The translations under genes were made by a program, and so were the position numbers. A DNA stretch of 64,000 nt from contig NZ_JWTA01000001.1 of the NCBI RefSeq assembly GCF_000813825.1, positions 62,001 to 126,000 of the forward strand. The letters are read 5' to 3'. Below, piece by piece: positions 24,021-32,632 of this stretch (positions are counted from its first letter, which is position 1; every line of letters begins with the position of its first letter). A model generated the notes under the pieces. The model worked only from the letters and a program-made list of their open reading frames with translations. It was not told where the DNA came from and searched no databases. This stretch comes from Chryseobacterium taiwanense (lineage in GTDB: Bacteria > Bacteroidota > Bacteroidia > Flavobacteriales > Weeksellaceae).

Positions 24021-25019
24021 TTATTCAGCAGTGTGTTTTTCGACACGCGTTACATTTTCAGGAGTCCATTGTACTCTTTTTACAAAGTCTTTTTCGCGGG
24101 CAGGACAATTCATAATTTGGCAGACAGGACAGGAGACAGGTCTGCAATCATCCATGTGGAAATTAAATTCCACGCTTCGTTTGGTATTTTTAGCTAAAAG
24201 AATAATCACTTTTTCCATTTCGCTATGTGCTTCACGAAGACTGTAATACCAAGGAAGTGTGATGTGCGCATCAATATGAAGGGAAGCTCCAAATTGTTGG
24301 ATTTTCATATTATGAACGTCGATCCATTCGGTTCTTCTGTTTTCTTCCAGTAAAGCAATAATCTGATTGAGTAAATCGGGGTCTTGTTCGTCCATAATTC
24401 CGCTTAAAGACTTGCGAACGATCTTGTATCCGACAAAAATAATATAAGCTCCAAAAACAAGTGCAACTACGGAATCAATCCAATATATTTTTGTGAAGTA
24501 AACTATAATTAAACTTATGATAACACCAAGAGTTGTAATTGTGTCTGACTGTAGGTGTCTTCCTGATGAAATTAGAACTAAAGAGTTTTCTGCTTTTCCT
24601 TTTTTAATGGAAATGTATCCCAGTAAATAATTAATAATTGCTGTTCCGGCAATGATCCAAATTCCAAGGTCTAATTTGTTTAAAACTTTTCCGACCAATA
24701 AGCTGTGAACACCTTCGTAAATAATCATAACTCCGGCAATAGCGATCAAAGCTCCTTCAATTCCTGAAGTTACGAATTCAACTTTTCCATGACCGTAAGG
24801 ATGGTCTTCATCTTTCGGTTTTGCGGCAAGATGTAGAGAATAAAGCCCCATAAATGCACTTACTACATTCACGATACTTTCCATGGCATCAGAAAAAACC
24901 GCATCGGAATTGGTCAGCTTCCATGCGATGATTTTTCCGATAAAAAGAATAACTCCAAAAGCTGCGATGAGTTTTTGAAAGGCTAATTTATCTTTATTAT
25001 GAGTCTTTTGAACGTTCAT
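24021..25019 (-). CDS. Cation diffusion facilitator (CDF) metal transporter
   Basis: A 332-residue transporter with six predicted membrane helices in the first 215 residues. The metal site signatures SDAMES (residues 38-43) and HPYGHGK (73-79) correspond to the D-x-x-x-D and H-x-x-x-D type zinc-binding positions of the family. The C-terminal domain (about 220-300) is the cytosolic ferredoxin-like dimer domain. It is followed by an unusual Cys-rich tail (DDCRPVSCPVCQIMNCPA). Such proteins export Zn, Fe, Co or Mn by proton exchange. It is monocistronic, starting just after the asd terminator. Confidence 0.92.
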   Translation of the reverse strand: MNVQKTHNKDKLAFQKLIAAFGVILFIGKIIAWKLTNSDAVFSDAMESIVNVVSAFMGLYSLHLAAKPKDEDHPYGHGKVEFVTSGIEGALIAIAGVMIIYEGVHSLLVGKVLNKLDLGIWIIAGTAIINYLLGYISIKKGKAENSLVLISSGRHLQSDTITTLGVIISLIIVYFTKIYWIDSVVALVFGAYIIFVGYKIVRKSLSGIMDEQDPDLLNQIIALLEENRRTEWIDVHNMKIQQFGASLHIDAHITLPWYYSLREAHSEMEKVIILLAKNTKRSVEFNFHMDDCRPVSCPVCQIMNCPAREKDFVKRVQWTPENVTRVEKHTAE

Positions 25020-25028
25020 AGGTTTGAT

Positions 25029-25064
25029 AAAAAAAAGAATCTCAATTTTGAGACTCTTTTTTAT
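25029..25064 (-). terminator. Terminator of asd
   Basis: A 10-bp stem (25035-25044 with 25049-25058, one G-U pair in the minus-strand RNA) is followed by a U run on the minus strand. Confidence 0.8.
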
Positions 25065-25073
25065 TTTGTTAGT

Positions 25074-26066
25074 TTATACTAAGTTGTTTGCTACAATATA
25101 TTCAGCGATTTGTACCGCATTGGTTGCGGCTCCTTTTCGCAGATTGTCTGCCACAATCCAGAGATTAAGTGTTTTCGGCTGCGAAAGATCTCGTCTTATC
25201 CTTCCTACAAAAACTTCATCTTTTCCTTCTGAGTAAAGCGGCATTGGATATTCATTGTTTTTCACATTATCCATTACTATAACTCCAGGAGTTTCAGATA
25301 AGATTTTTCTTACTTCATCTAAATCAAATTCATTTTCAAATTCGATGTTTACACTTTCTGAGTGACCTCCCTGTACAGGAACTCTTACTGCTGTAGCTGT
25401 CAAATTAAATGTGTCATCACCTAAAATTTTCTTAGGCTCTTTCATTAATTTAATCTCTTCTTTCGTGTAATCGTCATCAGCAAATACATCACAGTGTGGA
25501 AGTGCATTTTTGAAGATTTGGTAAGGATATACTTTTGCAATAGAGTCATCTCCGCTGATTTCACCGTTTAATTGGTCAACGGCAGCTTTACCGGTACCTG
25601 TTACAGACTGGTAAGTAGAAACGATTACTCTTTTTAAATCGTATTTTTTGTTCAAAGGTCCTAAAACCATTACCAATTGAATCGTAGAACAGTTCGGATT
25701 TGCAATAATTTTATCTTCTTTTGTCAATACATCAGCATTGATTTCAGGAACGACCAGTTTTTTATCAGGATCCATTCTCCAAGCTGAAGAATTGTCGATA
25801 ACGGTTGTTCCTACTTCAGCAAAAAGGGGAGCAAATTCAAGAGAAGTTCCACCACCTGCAGAGAAGATAGCAATATCCGGTTTGGCAGCTATAGCGTCTT
25901 TCATGCTTACAATCGTAAATTCTTCCTGTTTATACTTCACCTTTTTACCAATAGATCTTTCCGATGCTACCGGAATTAATTCGGTGATAGGGAAGTTTCT
26001 TTCTTCCAGAACTTTAAGCATAACTTGTCCAACCATTCCTGTTGAACCTACTACAGCTACTTTCAT
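25074..26066 (-). CDS. asd: Aspartate-semialdehyde dehydrogenase
   Basis: A 330-residue enzyme from the ATG at 26066 (MKVAVVGSTGMVGQ), a Rossmann start with the GSTGMVG nucleotide-binding loop. A longer frame from 26153 adds 29 residues with no family match. The catalytic Cys is in ANPNCSTIQLV near residue 128 and the later HSESV block contains the active-site His. The enzyme reduces aspartyl phosphate to aspartate semialdehyde for lysine, threonine, methionine and diaminopimelate synthesis. A terminator follows, so it is probably monocistronic or read together with the small membrane gene upstream. Confidence 0.95.
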   Translation of the reverse strand: MKVAVVGSTGMVGQVMLKVLEERNFPITELIPVASERSIGKKVKYKQEEFTIVSMKDAIAAKPDIAIFSAGGGTSLEFAPLFAEVGTTVIDNSSAWRMDPDKKLVVPEINADVLTKEDKIIANPNCSTIQLVMVLGPLNKKYDLKRVIVSTYQSVTGTGKAAVDQLNGEISGDDSIAKVYPYQIFKNALPHCDVFADDDYTKEEIKLMKEPKKILGDDTFNLTATAVRVPVQGGHSESVNIEFENEFDLDEVRKILSETPGVIVMDNVKNNEYPMPLYSEGKDEVFVGRIRRDLSQPKTLNLWIVADNLRKGAATNAVQIAEYIVANNLV

Positions 26067-26097
26067 TGATTTAATTAATAATTTTTTGTTAATATAT

Positions 26098-26529
26098 TTA
26101 TGCCCCGAAGACTCTTGTCCAAGGGAACGCGAATGCAAATAAGCCAACCGCAATCAATCCCATGATTACCACTCCTAAAGAAATTGTATCATTTGATTTT
26201 ACTTTTTTATTGACAATCGTCATTAAAACTGCTGCGATCAACATTGAAAATGGATGTTCTACATACTGGAATCTTAATTCTGCATTTTTCATTACTTCTC
26301 CCATATTAAGTCCTTTTGTGAAATTAGTAATCAACATAATGATTCCCAATAAAAATTGAATGTGGAAGAAAATCATCGTGAAAAGTGTAGTTTTCTTAAG
26401 AAACTTGTTTACTTTTCCACTGAATCCGAACATAGTCGCCAAAAGAGCAATAATAAATAATGCTACCAAAAGCAATTCTAAGTACCCAAAGCCTTTGTGG
26501 GCATTAAGTAAAATCTTGTAAAAATCCAT
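26098..26529 (-). CDS. Conserved four-helix membrane protein (cytochrome b-like annotation in the group)
   Basis: A 143-residue integral membrane protein with four hydrophobic helices, near residues 15-35, 48-67, 92-107 and 119-136. Histidines at about 11, 56 and 91 could in principle ligate haem, which explains why relatives are often labelled cytochrome B, but no b-type signature is convincing. It is transcribed from its own -7 element at 26559-26566 and lies 31 nt upstream of asd on the same strand, so the two may be co-transcribed. Function is unknown. Confidence 0.8.
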   Translation of the reverse strand: MDFYKILLNAHKGFGYLELLLVALFIIALLATMFGFSGKVNKFLKKTTLFTMIFFHIQFLLGIIMLITNFTKGLNMGEVMKNAELRFQYVEHPFSMLIAAVLMTIVNKKVKSNDTISLGVVIMGLIAVGLFAFAFPWTRVFGA

Positions 26530-26558
26530 ATTTTGTTTTTTCTGTTTTTTCTGGATAC

Positions 26559-26566
26559 AAATATAA
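26559..26566 (-). promoter_or_regulatory. -7 element directly after the receptor terminator
   Basis: TATATTTG on the minus strand starts immediately after the U tract of the upstream terminator and lies 29 nt before the ATG at 26529. Confidence 0.6.
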
Positions 26567-26595
26567 CAAAAATCCCAGCGATAAGCTGGGATTTA
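26567..26595 (-). terminator. Terminator of the large TonB-dependent receptor gene
   Basis: A perfect 10-bp GC-rich stem (26571-26580 with 26586-26595), 5-nt loop and short U tract on the minus strand. Confidence 0.85.
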
Positions 26596-26618
26596 GTATT
26601 TTAAAATCTAAGATAATA

Positions 26619-29213
26619 TTAGAAGTTGAATGATAGGTTTGCGGCCCATGTTCTTCCAAATCCGAAGAATACTCTGTTACCATTAGCAATACCTTTGTAC
26701 ATTCTACCAGCATCTTGATATGTTTTACCTAAGTCTGGATCTCCAGCTGTTGTAATTTTATCATTTCCAAAGATATTTGTTGCTCCATCTTGGATGTATG
26801 TTGTATCAAATAGATTGTAAACGTTCGCTCCAACTGTAAAATACTGATTAGCATTTTTTAATCGAATTTTATATGATACACCAATATCTGTTAGATTGTA
26901 ATCAGGTAATTTTAATACCCCTCTGTCTTGATTTGCTATATTTGAGAAAGTCGCAATATCAATAGAAGAGTAAAGTTTACCTACATATCTCCATCCAGCA
27001 TAAATACTTAAGTCTTTTACTGGTTTTACAGTAGCTCCTAATGAAGCGGTCATTTGTGGGATACTGTTGCTACTTGTTCCTCCAACTTTTACTTTATCAA
27101 GATAAAGAGTAGTCGTATTTGAATCACCTGCTACAGTTAAAGGATTGTTATTTCCGTCAAATGTCGTTCCAGTTGCATTTCCTTTATAATAGTAATCTCC
27201 CCAAGAGAACATACCATTAAACTCTAAGAATTTATTAAGTTTATAAGTAGCATCAACTTCAACTCCTTGGTGAATTTCTGTAATTCCATTCATTTCAGCA
27301 TAAGCATCTGTCACATCCGGAACTTGAATAGTTCTTCTTAATGCTCTATCTTTCCACTGTGTTCTATAAACGTTCACATTAGCAGTAAAGTTTGAAGATC
27401 TAAATCCATATCCAACTTCTGCTGAGAAAATCTTCTCGTTAGTTAGCTGAGGATTTACAACTTGCTGGTTGCTTGGGTATACGGTGTTCATGAATGGCTG
27501 CTTACTATAGTAACCAACATTTGCAAAAACATTATGGTTTTCATTGATGTTATAGTTAGCTCCCCCTTTAATATTATATCCAAATATGTTTTTGAATCCC
27601 GTTTTTCTATTTACAGTTTGGTTTCTTTGTACTGTAACACCATCTTGGATGAATTCATCAATTCTCTGATATCCTTGATTGGAAACGGATCCCTGTAAAA
27701 ATGCAGATAATTTATCTTTTGTATATTCTACTTGACCAAATCCACTGTACCATAATACTTCACCGTCATTACTGAATCCAATTCTTTCATTTAAAGGAAC
27801 TTGGCTTCCTCCAAAAGGATTCCATGTTAATTTTTTATAATCGGAAGTTGCTGTTACAACGTTTGGTGCAATATTTTTATTGTTGCTATCCTTATATCCA
27901 GCAGCTCCGTATAAATCTGAAATAACTTGGTAATGGTATCCATAATAATATCTATCATCAGTACCTACTGAGAAATTCCAATTATCATTAATTTTATGTT
28001 GGAAGTTTGCTAATATACCATACCAGTTATGAGAGTTGATACTAGCTCTACGAATTAAAGTACTTCCTGCACCAGCAGTGTTTACATTAACTGCAGCATT
28101 TTCAGCAAAAAGTTTGTCATAGTTATAAAGACCTTGTGCATCTCTAAAATAAGGCTGCCCGTTTACAACTGTTGAAAGAGTTCTTCCATTTACTCTACCA
28201 AGATCAGCAGTTCCTCCACCTCTACCATTAGACATGTAAGCTACAGTACTCAACTTTGATTTTTCATTGATATTCCAGTCCCAGTTAAGCATGATAACTG
28301 GTTTATTATAATAGTTAGATCTATTGGAAAGAGCTACTCTTCTTCCTTCAGTATTTGTATAATATCCCCAATCTGAATTATAAGTTCTGTCAGGAGTACC
28401 ATCATTATCTGGATTATATTTTATGTAATCGGAAATAAGAGGAGCATAAGATCTTTGATCGTGCCATTGAGGAGCTCCAGTGATTGTAAATTGAAAGTTA
28501 TGTTTTTTATTTGCCTCCCAACCTAATGCAAAGAAATATGCATATGATTCATAATCTGTATTTTGAACATAAGTTGCCCCCGACTGTCTACTCATTAAGA
28601 AAGATGAAGACCATCCCTTGTCAGACTTACCAGTATTATAAGCAAATGAAGTTTTTAAATAATCGTTGTTACCAACTCCTAATCTTACAATACCACCTTT
28701 TTTCATGTCTGCAGACTTTGTGATAAAGTTCATTGTACCTCCAACTGATGCAATAGCCAATTTAGAAGAACCTAAACCTCTCTGTACCTGCATGAAACTT
28801 GTAACGTCAGCTAATCCAGTCCAGTTTGAGAAATAAACAGTACCTCCTTCCATATCGTTTACAGGCATACCGTTTACCATTACCGCAATGTTTCTAGATT
28901 CAAAACCTCTCATAACAATCTGAGAGTCTCCAAATCCACCACCACCTTTTGTAGCATATACAGATGGAGTTGTGTTTAGTAATTCAACAAGCTCTTGGTT
29001 TCCTTGTCTTTCTAGAATCTGTGCAGCTTTAATTGTAGATACTGCCACTGGTGTCTTTCTATCTTTAGCGATATCAGTAACACCTCTTAGGATTACCTCT
29101 TCAATGTCTTTAGACCTTGTTTTAGCAGAGTCTTGAGTTTGTTGAGCGTAATAGACACTAGCTGTAGATAGTGTAATTATCGCAGTTAGCATCGATTTGT
29201 TGATTAATTTCAT
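26619..29213 (-). CDS. TonB-dependent outer-membrane receptor
   Basis: An 864-residue outer-membrane protein with a signal peptide (cleavage near ASVYYAQ). A short TonB-box-like acidic stretch (KDIEEVILRGV) leads into a plug domain, with ATKGGGGFGDSQIVMRGFESRNIAV near residues 95-115 (in parts) and NGMPVNDMEGG. The long beta-barrel ends with AANLSFNF, whose final F fits BAM recognition. There is no carboxypeptidase-like N-terminal extension and no adjacent SusD, so it is not a standard glycan uptake pair. It is flanked by a terminator and a 213-nt gap, so it is a single-gene unit. Substrate not predictable; siderophores, cobalamin or metal chelates are common for this form. Confidence 0.92.
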   Translation of the reverse strand: MKLINKSMLTAIITLSTASVYYAQQTQDSAKTRSKDIEEVILRGVTDIAKDRKTPVAVSTIKAAQILERQGNQELVELLNTTPSVYATKGGGGFGDSQIVMRGFESRNIAVMVNGMPVNDMEGGTVYFSNWTGLADVTSFMQVQRGLGSSKLAIASVGGTMNFITKSADMKKGGIVRLGVGNNDYLKTSFAYNTGKSDKGWSSSFLMSRQSGATYVQNTDYESYAYFFALGWEANKKHNFQFTITGAPQWHDQRSYAPLISDYIKYNPDNDGTPDRTYNSDWGYYTNTEGRRVALSNRSNYYNKPVIMLNWDWNINEKSKLSTVAYMSNGRGGGTADLGRVNGRTLSTVVNGQPYFRDAQGLYNYDKLFAENAAVNVNTAGAGSTLIRRASINSHNWYGILANFQHKINDNWNFSVGTDDRYYYGYHYQVISDLYGAAGYKDSNNKNIAPNVVTATSDYKKLTWNPFGGSQVPLNERIGFSNDGEVLWYSGFGQVEYTKDKLSAFLQGSVSNQGYQRIDEFIQDGVTVQRNQTVNRKTGFKNIFGYNIKGGANYNINENHNVFANVGYYSKQPFMNTVYPSNQQVVNPQLTNEKIFSAEVGYGFRSSNFTANVNVYRTQWKDRALRRTIQVPDVTDAYAEMNGITEIHQGVEVDATYKLNKFLEFNGMFSWGDYYYKGNATGTTFDGNNNPLTVAGDSNTTTLYLDKVKVGGTSSNSIPQMTASLGATVKPVKDLSIYAGWRYVGKLYSSIDIATFSNIANQDRGVLKLPDYNLTDIGVSYKIRLKNANQYFTVGANVYNLFDTTYIQDGATNIFGNDKITTAGDPDLGKTYQDAGRMYKGIANGNRVFFGFGRTWAANLSFNF

Positions 29214-29426
29214 AATCGTTAGTAATAGTTAGATTTAAATTTTATGCAAAATTCGGGAAATATTCTTTAACTATTATTAACTTACTGTTAATTTTTATTT
29301 AATCTTAATAATGATTAATTTATTGATTTTCAGATGTTTAAATTTTATGCAATGCATAATATGAAAAAAATCATATTGCTTAATTATCAAAAAACATGTT
29401 TTGTTTTTGATAAAAATGCAATTTTT

Positions 29427-30287
29427 TTAAAGAATCGCTTTTAAACTTAAATCCATGTTTTCAGCGGAATGCGTTAATGCACCGGCTGAAATAAAAGTAA
29501 CTCCTGTAGCAGCAATTTCTTTTAATTGTTCGCGTGTGATTCCTCCGGATGCTTCAGATTCGCATGAGCCGTTAATAAGCTGAATCGCTTGTTTCATGGT
29601 TTTTACATCCATATTGTCAAGCATGATTCTGTCAACTTTTGCGTCAATTGCTTCCTGAACTTCTGCAAGGTTTCTGGTTTCAACTTCTATTTTTAACTTC
29701 TTTTTATTTTTTTTAACGTAATCTTTAGCCATTTTTACGGCATTCGTAATGCTTCCATTATAATCAATATGATTGTCTTTTAGCATGATCATATCATAAA
29801 GACCGTATCTATGATTGGTTCCGCCCCCAATTGCAACGGCCCATTTTTCACAAACTCTGAAATTGGGAGTGGTTTTTCTTGTATCTAAAAGTTTAGTTTT
29901 GGTTCCTACTAATCTGGAATCCCAGTCGTGGGTAAGGGTTGCAATGCCACTCATTCTCTGCATACAATTAAGAACAAGTCTCTCAGTAGAAAGGATAGAT
30001 CTTGCAGTTCCGGTAACAATAAAAGCAACGTCGCCTACTTTTACAGTATCACCATCTTTTACAAAGGTTTCAACCTTTAAGTCTTTATCAAAAGTTTTAA
30101 AAATAATTTCAGCTAATTCAACTCCGGCAAGAATGCAATCCTGCTTTACTAAAAGTTTAGCTTTTTGTTCCAGATCTTTTGGAATGGTAGAAAGGGTAGA
30201 GTGGTCTCCATCCTGAATATCTTCTTCCAAAGCATTTTTGATGAACTGTTTTAAAACTTTATCTGTAACGTATGCTGGTCTTTTCAT
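29427..30287 (-). CDS. nadC: Nicotinate-nucleotide diphosphorylase (carboxylating)
   Basis: A 286-residue enzyme of the quinolinate phosphoribosyltransferase family. Recognisable blocks are LVLNCMQRMSGIAT, TKLLDTRKTTP, the GGGTNHRYGLYDMIMLKDNHI segment in parts, and the late ASGGIT glycine loop that binds phosphate. It converts quinolinate and PRPP to nicotinate mononucleotide in de novo NAD synthesis. It lies 12 nt downstream of nadB on the same strand, so the two form a nad operon; nadA is not present in this window. Confidence 0.96.
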   Translation of the reverse strand: MKRPAYVTDKVLKQFIKNALEEDIQDGDHSTLSTIPKDLEQKAKLLVKQDCILAGVELAEIIFKTFDKDLKVETFVKDGDTVKVGDVAFIVTGTARSILSTERLVLNCMQRMSGIATLTHDWDSRLVGTKTKLLDTRKTTPNFRVCEKWAVAIGGGTNHRYGLYDMIMLKDNHIDYNGSITNAVKMAKDYVKKNKKKLKIEVETRNLAEVQEAIDAKVDRIMLDNMDVKTMKQAIQLINGSCESEASGGITREQLKEIAATGVTFISAGALTHSAENMDLSLKAIL

Positions 30288-30299
30288 ATTGGTAATGCT

Positions 30300-31871
30300 T
30301 TAAGCTAAGTCTTTATTGTAAAATGCTCCTTTATTTTCCGTCATTTCCATAGATTGTGTAATGATGAGGTGAGCAACGGTTGTTAGATTTCTCAATTCTG
30401 ATAACTGTGGAGAGAGAATAGAGTAGTGGTAAATTTCATTAACGGCAGCGGCGATTTCCTGGTGTTTTTGCAAAGCCATGTTCAAACGTCGGTTGCTTCT
30501 TACAATTCCTACCAAATCGCTCATCATTTCCTGCAATTGTTTTCTTAAATAAGATACAATGACCATTTCATCCATGATTTTCATACCTTCTTCATTCCAT
30601 TCCGGAACAGCTTTTAAATCATCGAAATTAAAATTGTTTTCATTTAAAAGATCAACGGTTTTCATAGCGGCATTGTGTCCGAATACCAATCCTTCTAATA
30701 ATGAATTTGATGCCAATCTGTTGGCGCCATGAAGTCCTGAGTTGGTGCATTCTCCGACAGCAAAAAGATTTCTGATAGAAGACTGTCCGTCTTTATCAAC
30801 TTCTATTCCGCCCATTAAATAATGACAAGCCGGAACCACTGGAATCAATTGTGTGAAAGGATCAATCCCTTCGTCTTTACATTTTTTATAAATATTAGGA
30901 AAATGTTCTAAGAATCTTTCCTGATTCATTTCTTTACAATCTAAGCCTACATATTCATCTCCTGTGATTTTCATCTCGGCATCAATGGCTCTGGCAACAA
31001 TATCTCTTGAGGCTAATTCTTCACGCTCATCATATTTTTGCATGAATTTTTCACCTCTTTTTGTTCTCAATTTTGCACCGTCACCACGTACTGCTTCGGA
31101 AATTAAAAACAACATTCCATCCATTTTGCTATACAAAGCGGTTGGATGAAATTGGTAGTATTGCATATTGGAAACTTGTCCTTTTGCTCTTGCCACAAAA
31201 GCGATTCCGTCTCCTGTTGCTATCGTTGGGTTGGTAGTGTTTTTGTACACGTGACCGGCTCCTCCGGTTGCAACTAATGTTATTTTTGATGTGATTTTTT
31301 TAATCTGCTTAGACTTTTCGTCTAGTATGTAAGCTCCATAGCAATGGATGTCGCCTTCATTCAATTCTTTTCCCGGAACGTGGTGTTGAGTAATGATATC
31401 GATTACGTAATGGTGATCAAGAATTTCGATGTTTTCACTTTTGTTGGCAGTTTCAAGTAAAGCTCTTTCAATTTCGAAGCCTGTGATATCTTTATGATGT
31501 ACAATTCTGTTTTCGGTATGCCCGCCTTCTCTTCCTAATGCAAATTCTCCATTTTTTTTGTCAAAATTTGCTCCCCATTCTACAATTTCTTTAAACCTTG
31601 TCGGTGCTTCTTTTACGACCATTTCTACAACATCGCGTTTGTTCTCTCCGTCTCCGGCACGCATGGTGTCTTCAATGTGTTTGTCGAAATTATCCTTTTT
31701 AGAATCTGTAACTACAGCAAGACCGCCTTGTGCGTATTTGGTGTTGCTTTCGTCTTCGTCGGACTTTGTTACGATGATTATTTTGGCATCAGGAAGTTGC
31801 TCAGAAACTTTTATGGCATAAGAAAGTCCCGAAATTCCGGAACCGATTACTAATACATCCGCTTTTATCAT
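30300..31871 (-). CDS. nadB: L-aspartate oxidase
   Basis: A 523-residue flavoprotein. The N-terminus DVLVIGSGISGLSYAIKV is the FAD-binding Rossmann motif (given here in part: GSGISGLS). The active-site region shows HHKDITGFEIERAL, GGAGHVYKNTTNP and QFHPTALY, and the C-terminus has the helical domain of the fumarate reductase/NadB family. It oxidises aspartate to iminoaspartate, the first step of NAD synthesis. A perfect 12-bp palindrome lies 12 nt before its ATG (31884-31895) and could be an operator. It is the first gene of the nadB-nadC pair. Confidence 0.96.
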   Translation of the reverse strand: MIKADVLVIGSGISGLSYAIKVSEQLPDAKIIIVTKSDEDESNTKYAQGGLAVVTDSKKDNFDKHIEDTMRAGDGENKRDVVEMVVKEAPTRFKEIVEWGANFDKKNGEFALGREGGHTENRIVHHKDITGFEIERALLETANKSENIEILDHHYVIDIITQHHVPGKELNEGDIHCYGAYILDEKSKQIKKITSKITLVATGGAGHVYKNTTNPTIATGDGIAFVARAKGQVSNMQYYQFHPTALYSKMDGMLFLISEAVRGDGAKLRTKRGEKFMQKYDEREELASRDIVARAIDAEMKITGDEYVGLDCKEMNQERFLEHFPNIYKKCKDEGIDPFTQLIPVVPACHYLMGGIEVDKDGQSSIRNLFAVGECTNSGLHGANRLASNSLLEGLVFGHNAAMKTVDLLNENNFNFDDLKAVPEWNEEGMKIMDEMVIVSYLRKQLQEMMSDLVGIVRSNRRLNMALQKHQEIAAAVNEIYHYSILSPQLSELRNLTTVAHLIITQSMEMTENKGAFYNKDLA

Positions 31872-31883
31872 ATCCTTAGTTTA

Positions 31884-31895
31884 AGACAATTGTCT
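31884..31895. promoter_or_regulatory. 12-bp palindrome upstream of nadB, candidate operator
   Basis: AGACAATTGTCT is a perfect palindrome in the 30-nt gap between the nitroreductase stop and the nadB start. Its position, within the probable 5' leader or promoter of a NAD synthesis operon, suggests a repressor site. The regulator is not identified. Confidence 0.4.
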
Positions 31896-31901
31896 AAATA
31901 A

Positions 31902-32528
31902 TTAAATAAATTTAAACAATTTTTCGTTTGGTTTTCTTACTTTTTTCATGTGCTGGAAATGATCTTCCTCCGAGCGGTAGCCTAATGCAAGGGTGACGGT
32001 TACTTTTTCGGTTTCAGGATTTATCTCTAAAATTTCTTCAATAAGTTCCTGACGGAAGCCTTCCATCGGACAGGTGTCTACACTTTCTATCGCGGCAGCA
32101 TACATAAGATTTGCTAAAACGATATAAGATTGTTTTTCTGCCCAATTGAAAATTTCATCTTGAGTTTTTTGATTAATATGTTGGTTGATGCTGTTTCTAA
32201 AAAGATCCAGCTTTTCCAATGGTGTTTCCCTTACTTCAGATATATGTCTGAAATATCCGTTAATATAGCTGTCATCAACAGTTTTTTTGGAAATAATTAC
32301 GATTAAATGAGAGCAGGTGGAAATCTGGGAAGGATTGTAAAATGCAGGAATGAGCTTTTGTTTCATTTCTTCACTTTCTACCACCAATATTTTATAAGGC
32401 TGAAGACCAAGAGAGCTTGCCGATAGTTTTCCTGATTCAAGAATATTCTGCAATGTTTCTTGAGGAATCGTTTCGGTGTTAAATTTTTTCACAGAATATC
32501 TTCTGCTTAAAGCCTCTAAATAATTCAT
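31902..32528 (-). CDS. Nitroreductase family NAD(P)H-dependent oxidoreductase
   Basis: A 208-residue flavin-dependent protein with RRYSVKKF near residues 9-16, the FMN-binding start of the nitroreductase fold, a central SASSLGLQPYKILVVE region, and a conserved late ESVDTCPMEGF and TLALGYRSEED. Such enzymes reduce nitro compounds or quinones with NAD(P)H. It has a -7 element ending 4 nt before its ATG, so the mRNA is probably leaderless. It lies upstream of nadB on the same strand with 30 nt between, yet the palindrome and gap suggest separate control. Confidence 0.92.
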   Translation of the reverse strand: MNYLEALSRRYSVKKFNTETIPQETLQNILESGKLSASSLGLQPYKILVVESEEMKQKLIPAFYNPSQISTCSHLIVIISKKTVDDSYINGYFRHISEVRETPLEKLDLFRNSINQHINQKTQDEIFNWAEKQSYIVLANLMYAAAIESVDTCPMEGFRQELIEEILEINPETEKVTVTLALGYRSEEDHFQHMKKVRKPNEKLFKFI

Positions 32529-32532
32529 CTTA

Positions 32533-32540
32533 CAAATTTA
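32533..32540 (-). promoter_or_regulatory. -7 element of the nitroreductase gene
   Basis: TAAATTTG on the minus strand ends 4 nt before the ATG at 32528. Confidence 0.7.
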
Positions 32541-32569
32541 ATAATTGAATGCGAGAAAACGGATTTAAA

Positions 32570-32609
32570 AGACAAAAAATAAGGATTACTTCAAATTGAA
32601 ATAATCCTT
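32570..32609 (-). terminator. Terminator of the first T9SS type B gene
   Basis: An 8-bp outer stem (AAGGATTA with TAATCCTT) extended by an inner 3-bp pairing, followed by a U-rich tract on the minus strand. Confidence 0.8.
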
Positions 32610-32632
32610 ACTTAAAATATTGATAATCGTTA

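Noticed and set aside
25738..26142. 134-codon plus-strand frame
   Set aside because: It is antisense to asd, which has clear catalytic motifs, and shows no family pattern.
29384..29413. Hairpin after nadC
   Set aside because: The stem is perfect (10 bp) but nearly all A-T and lacks a clean U tract on the minus strand, so it was not called as a terminator.
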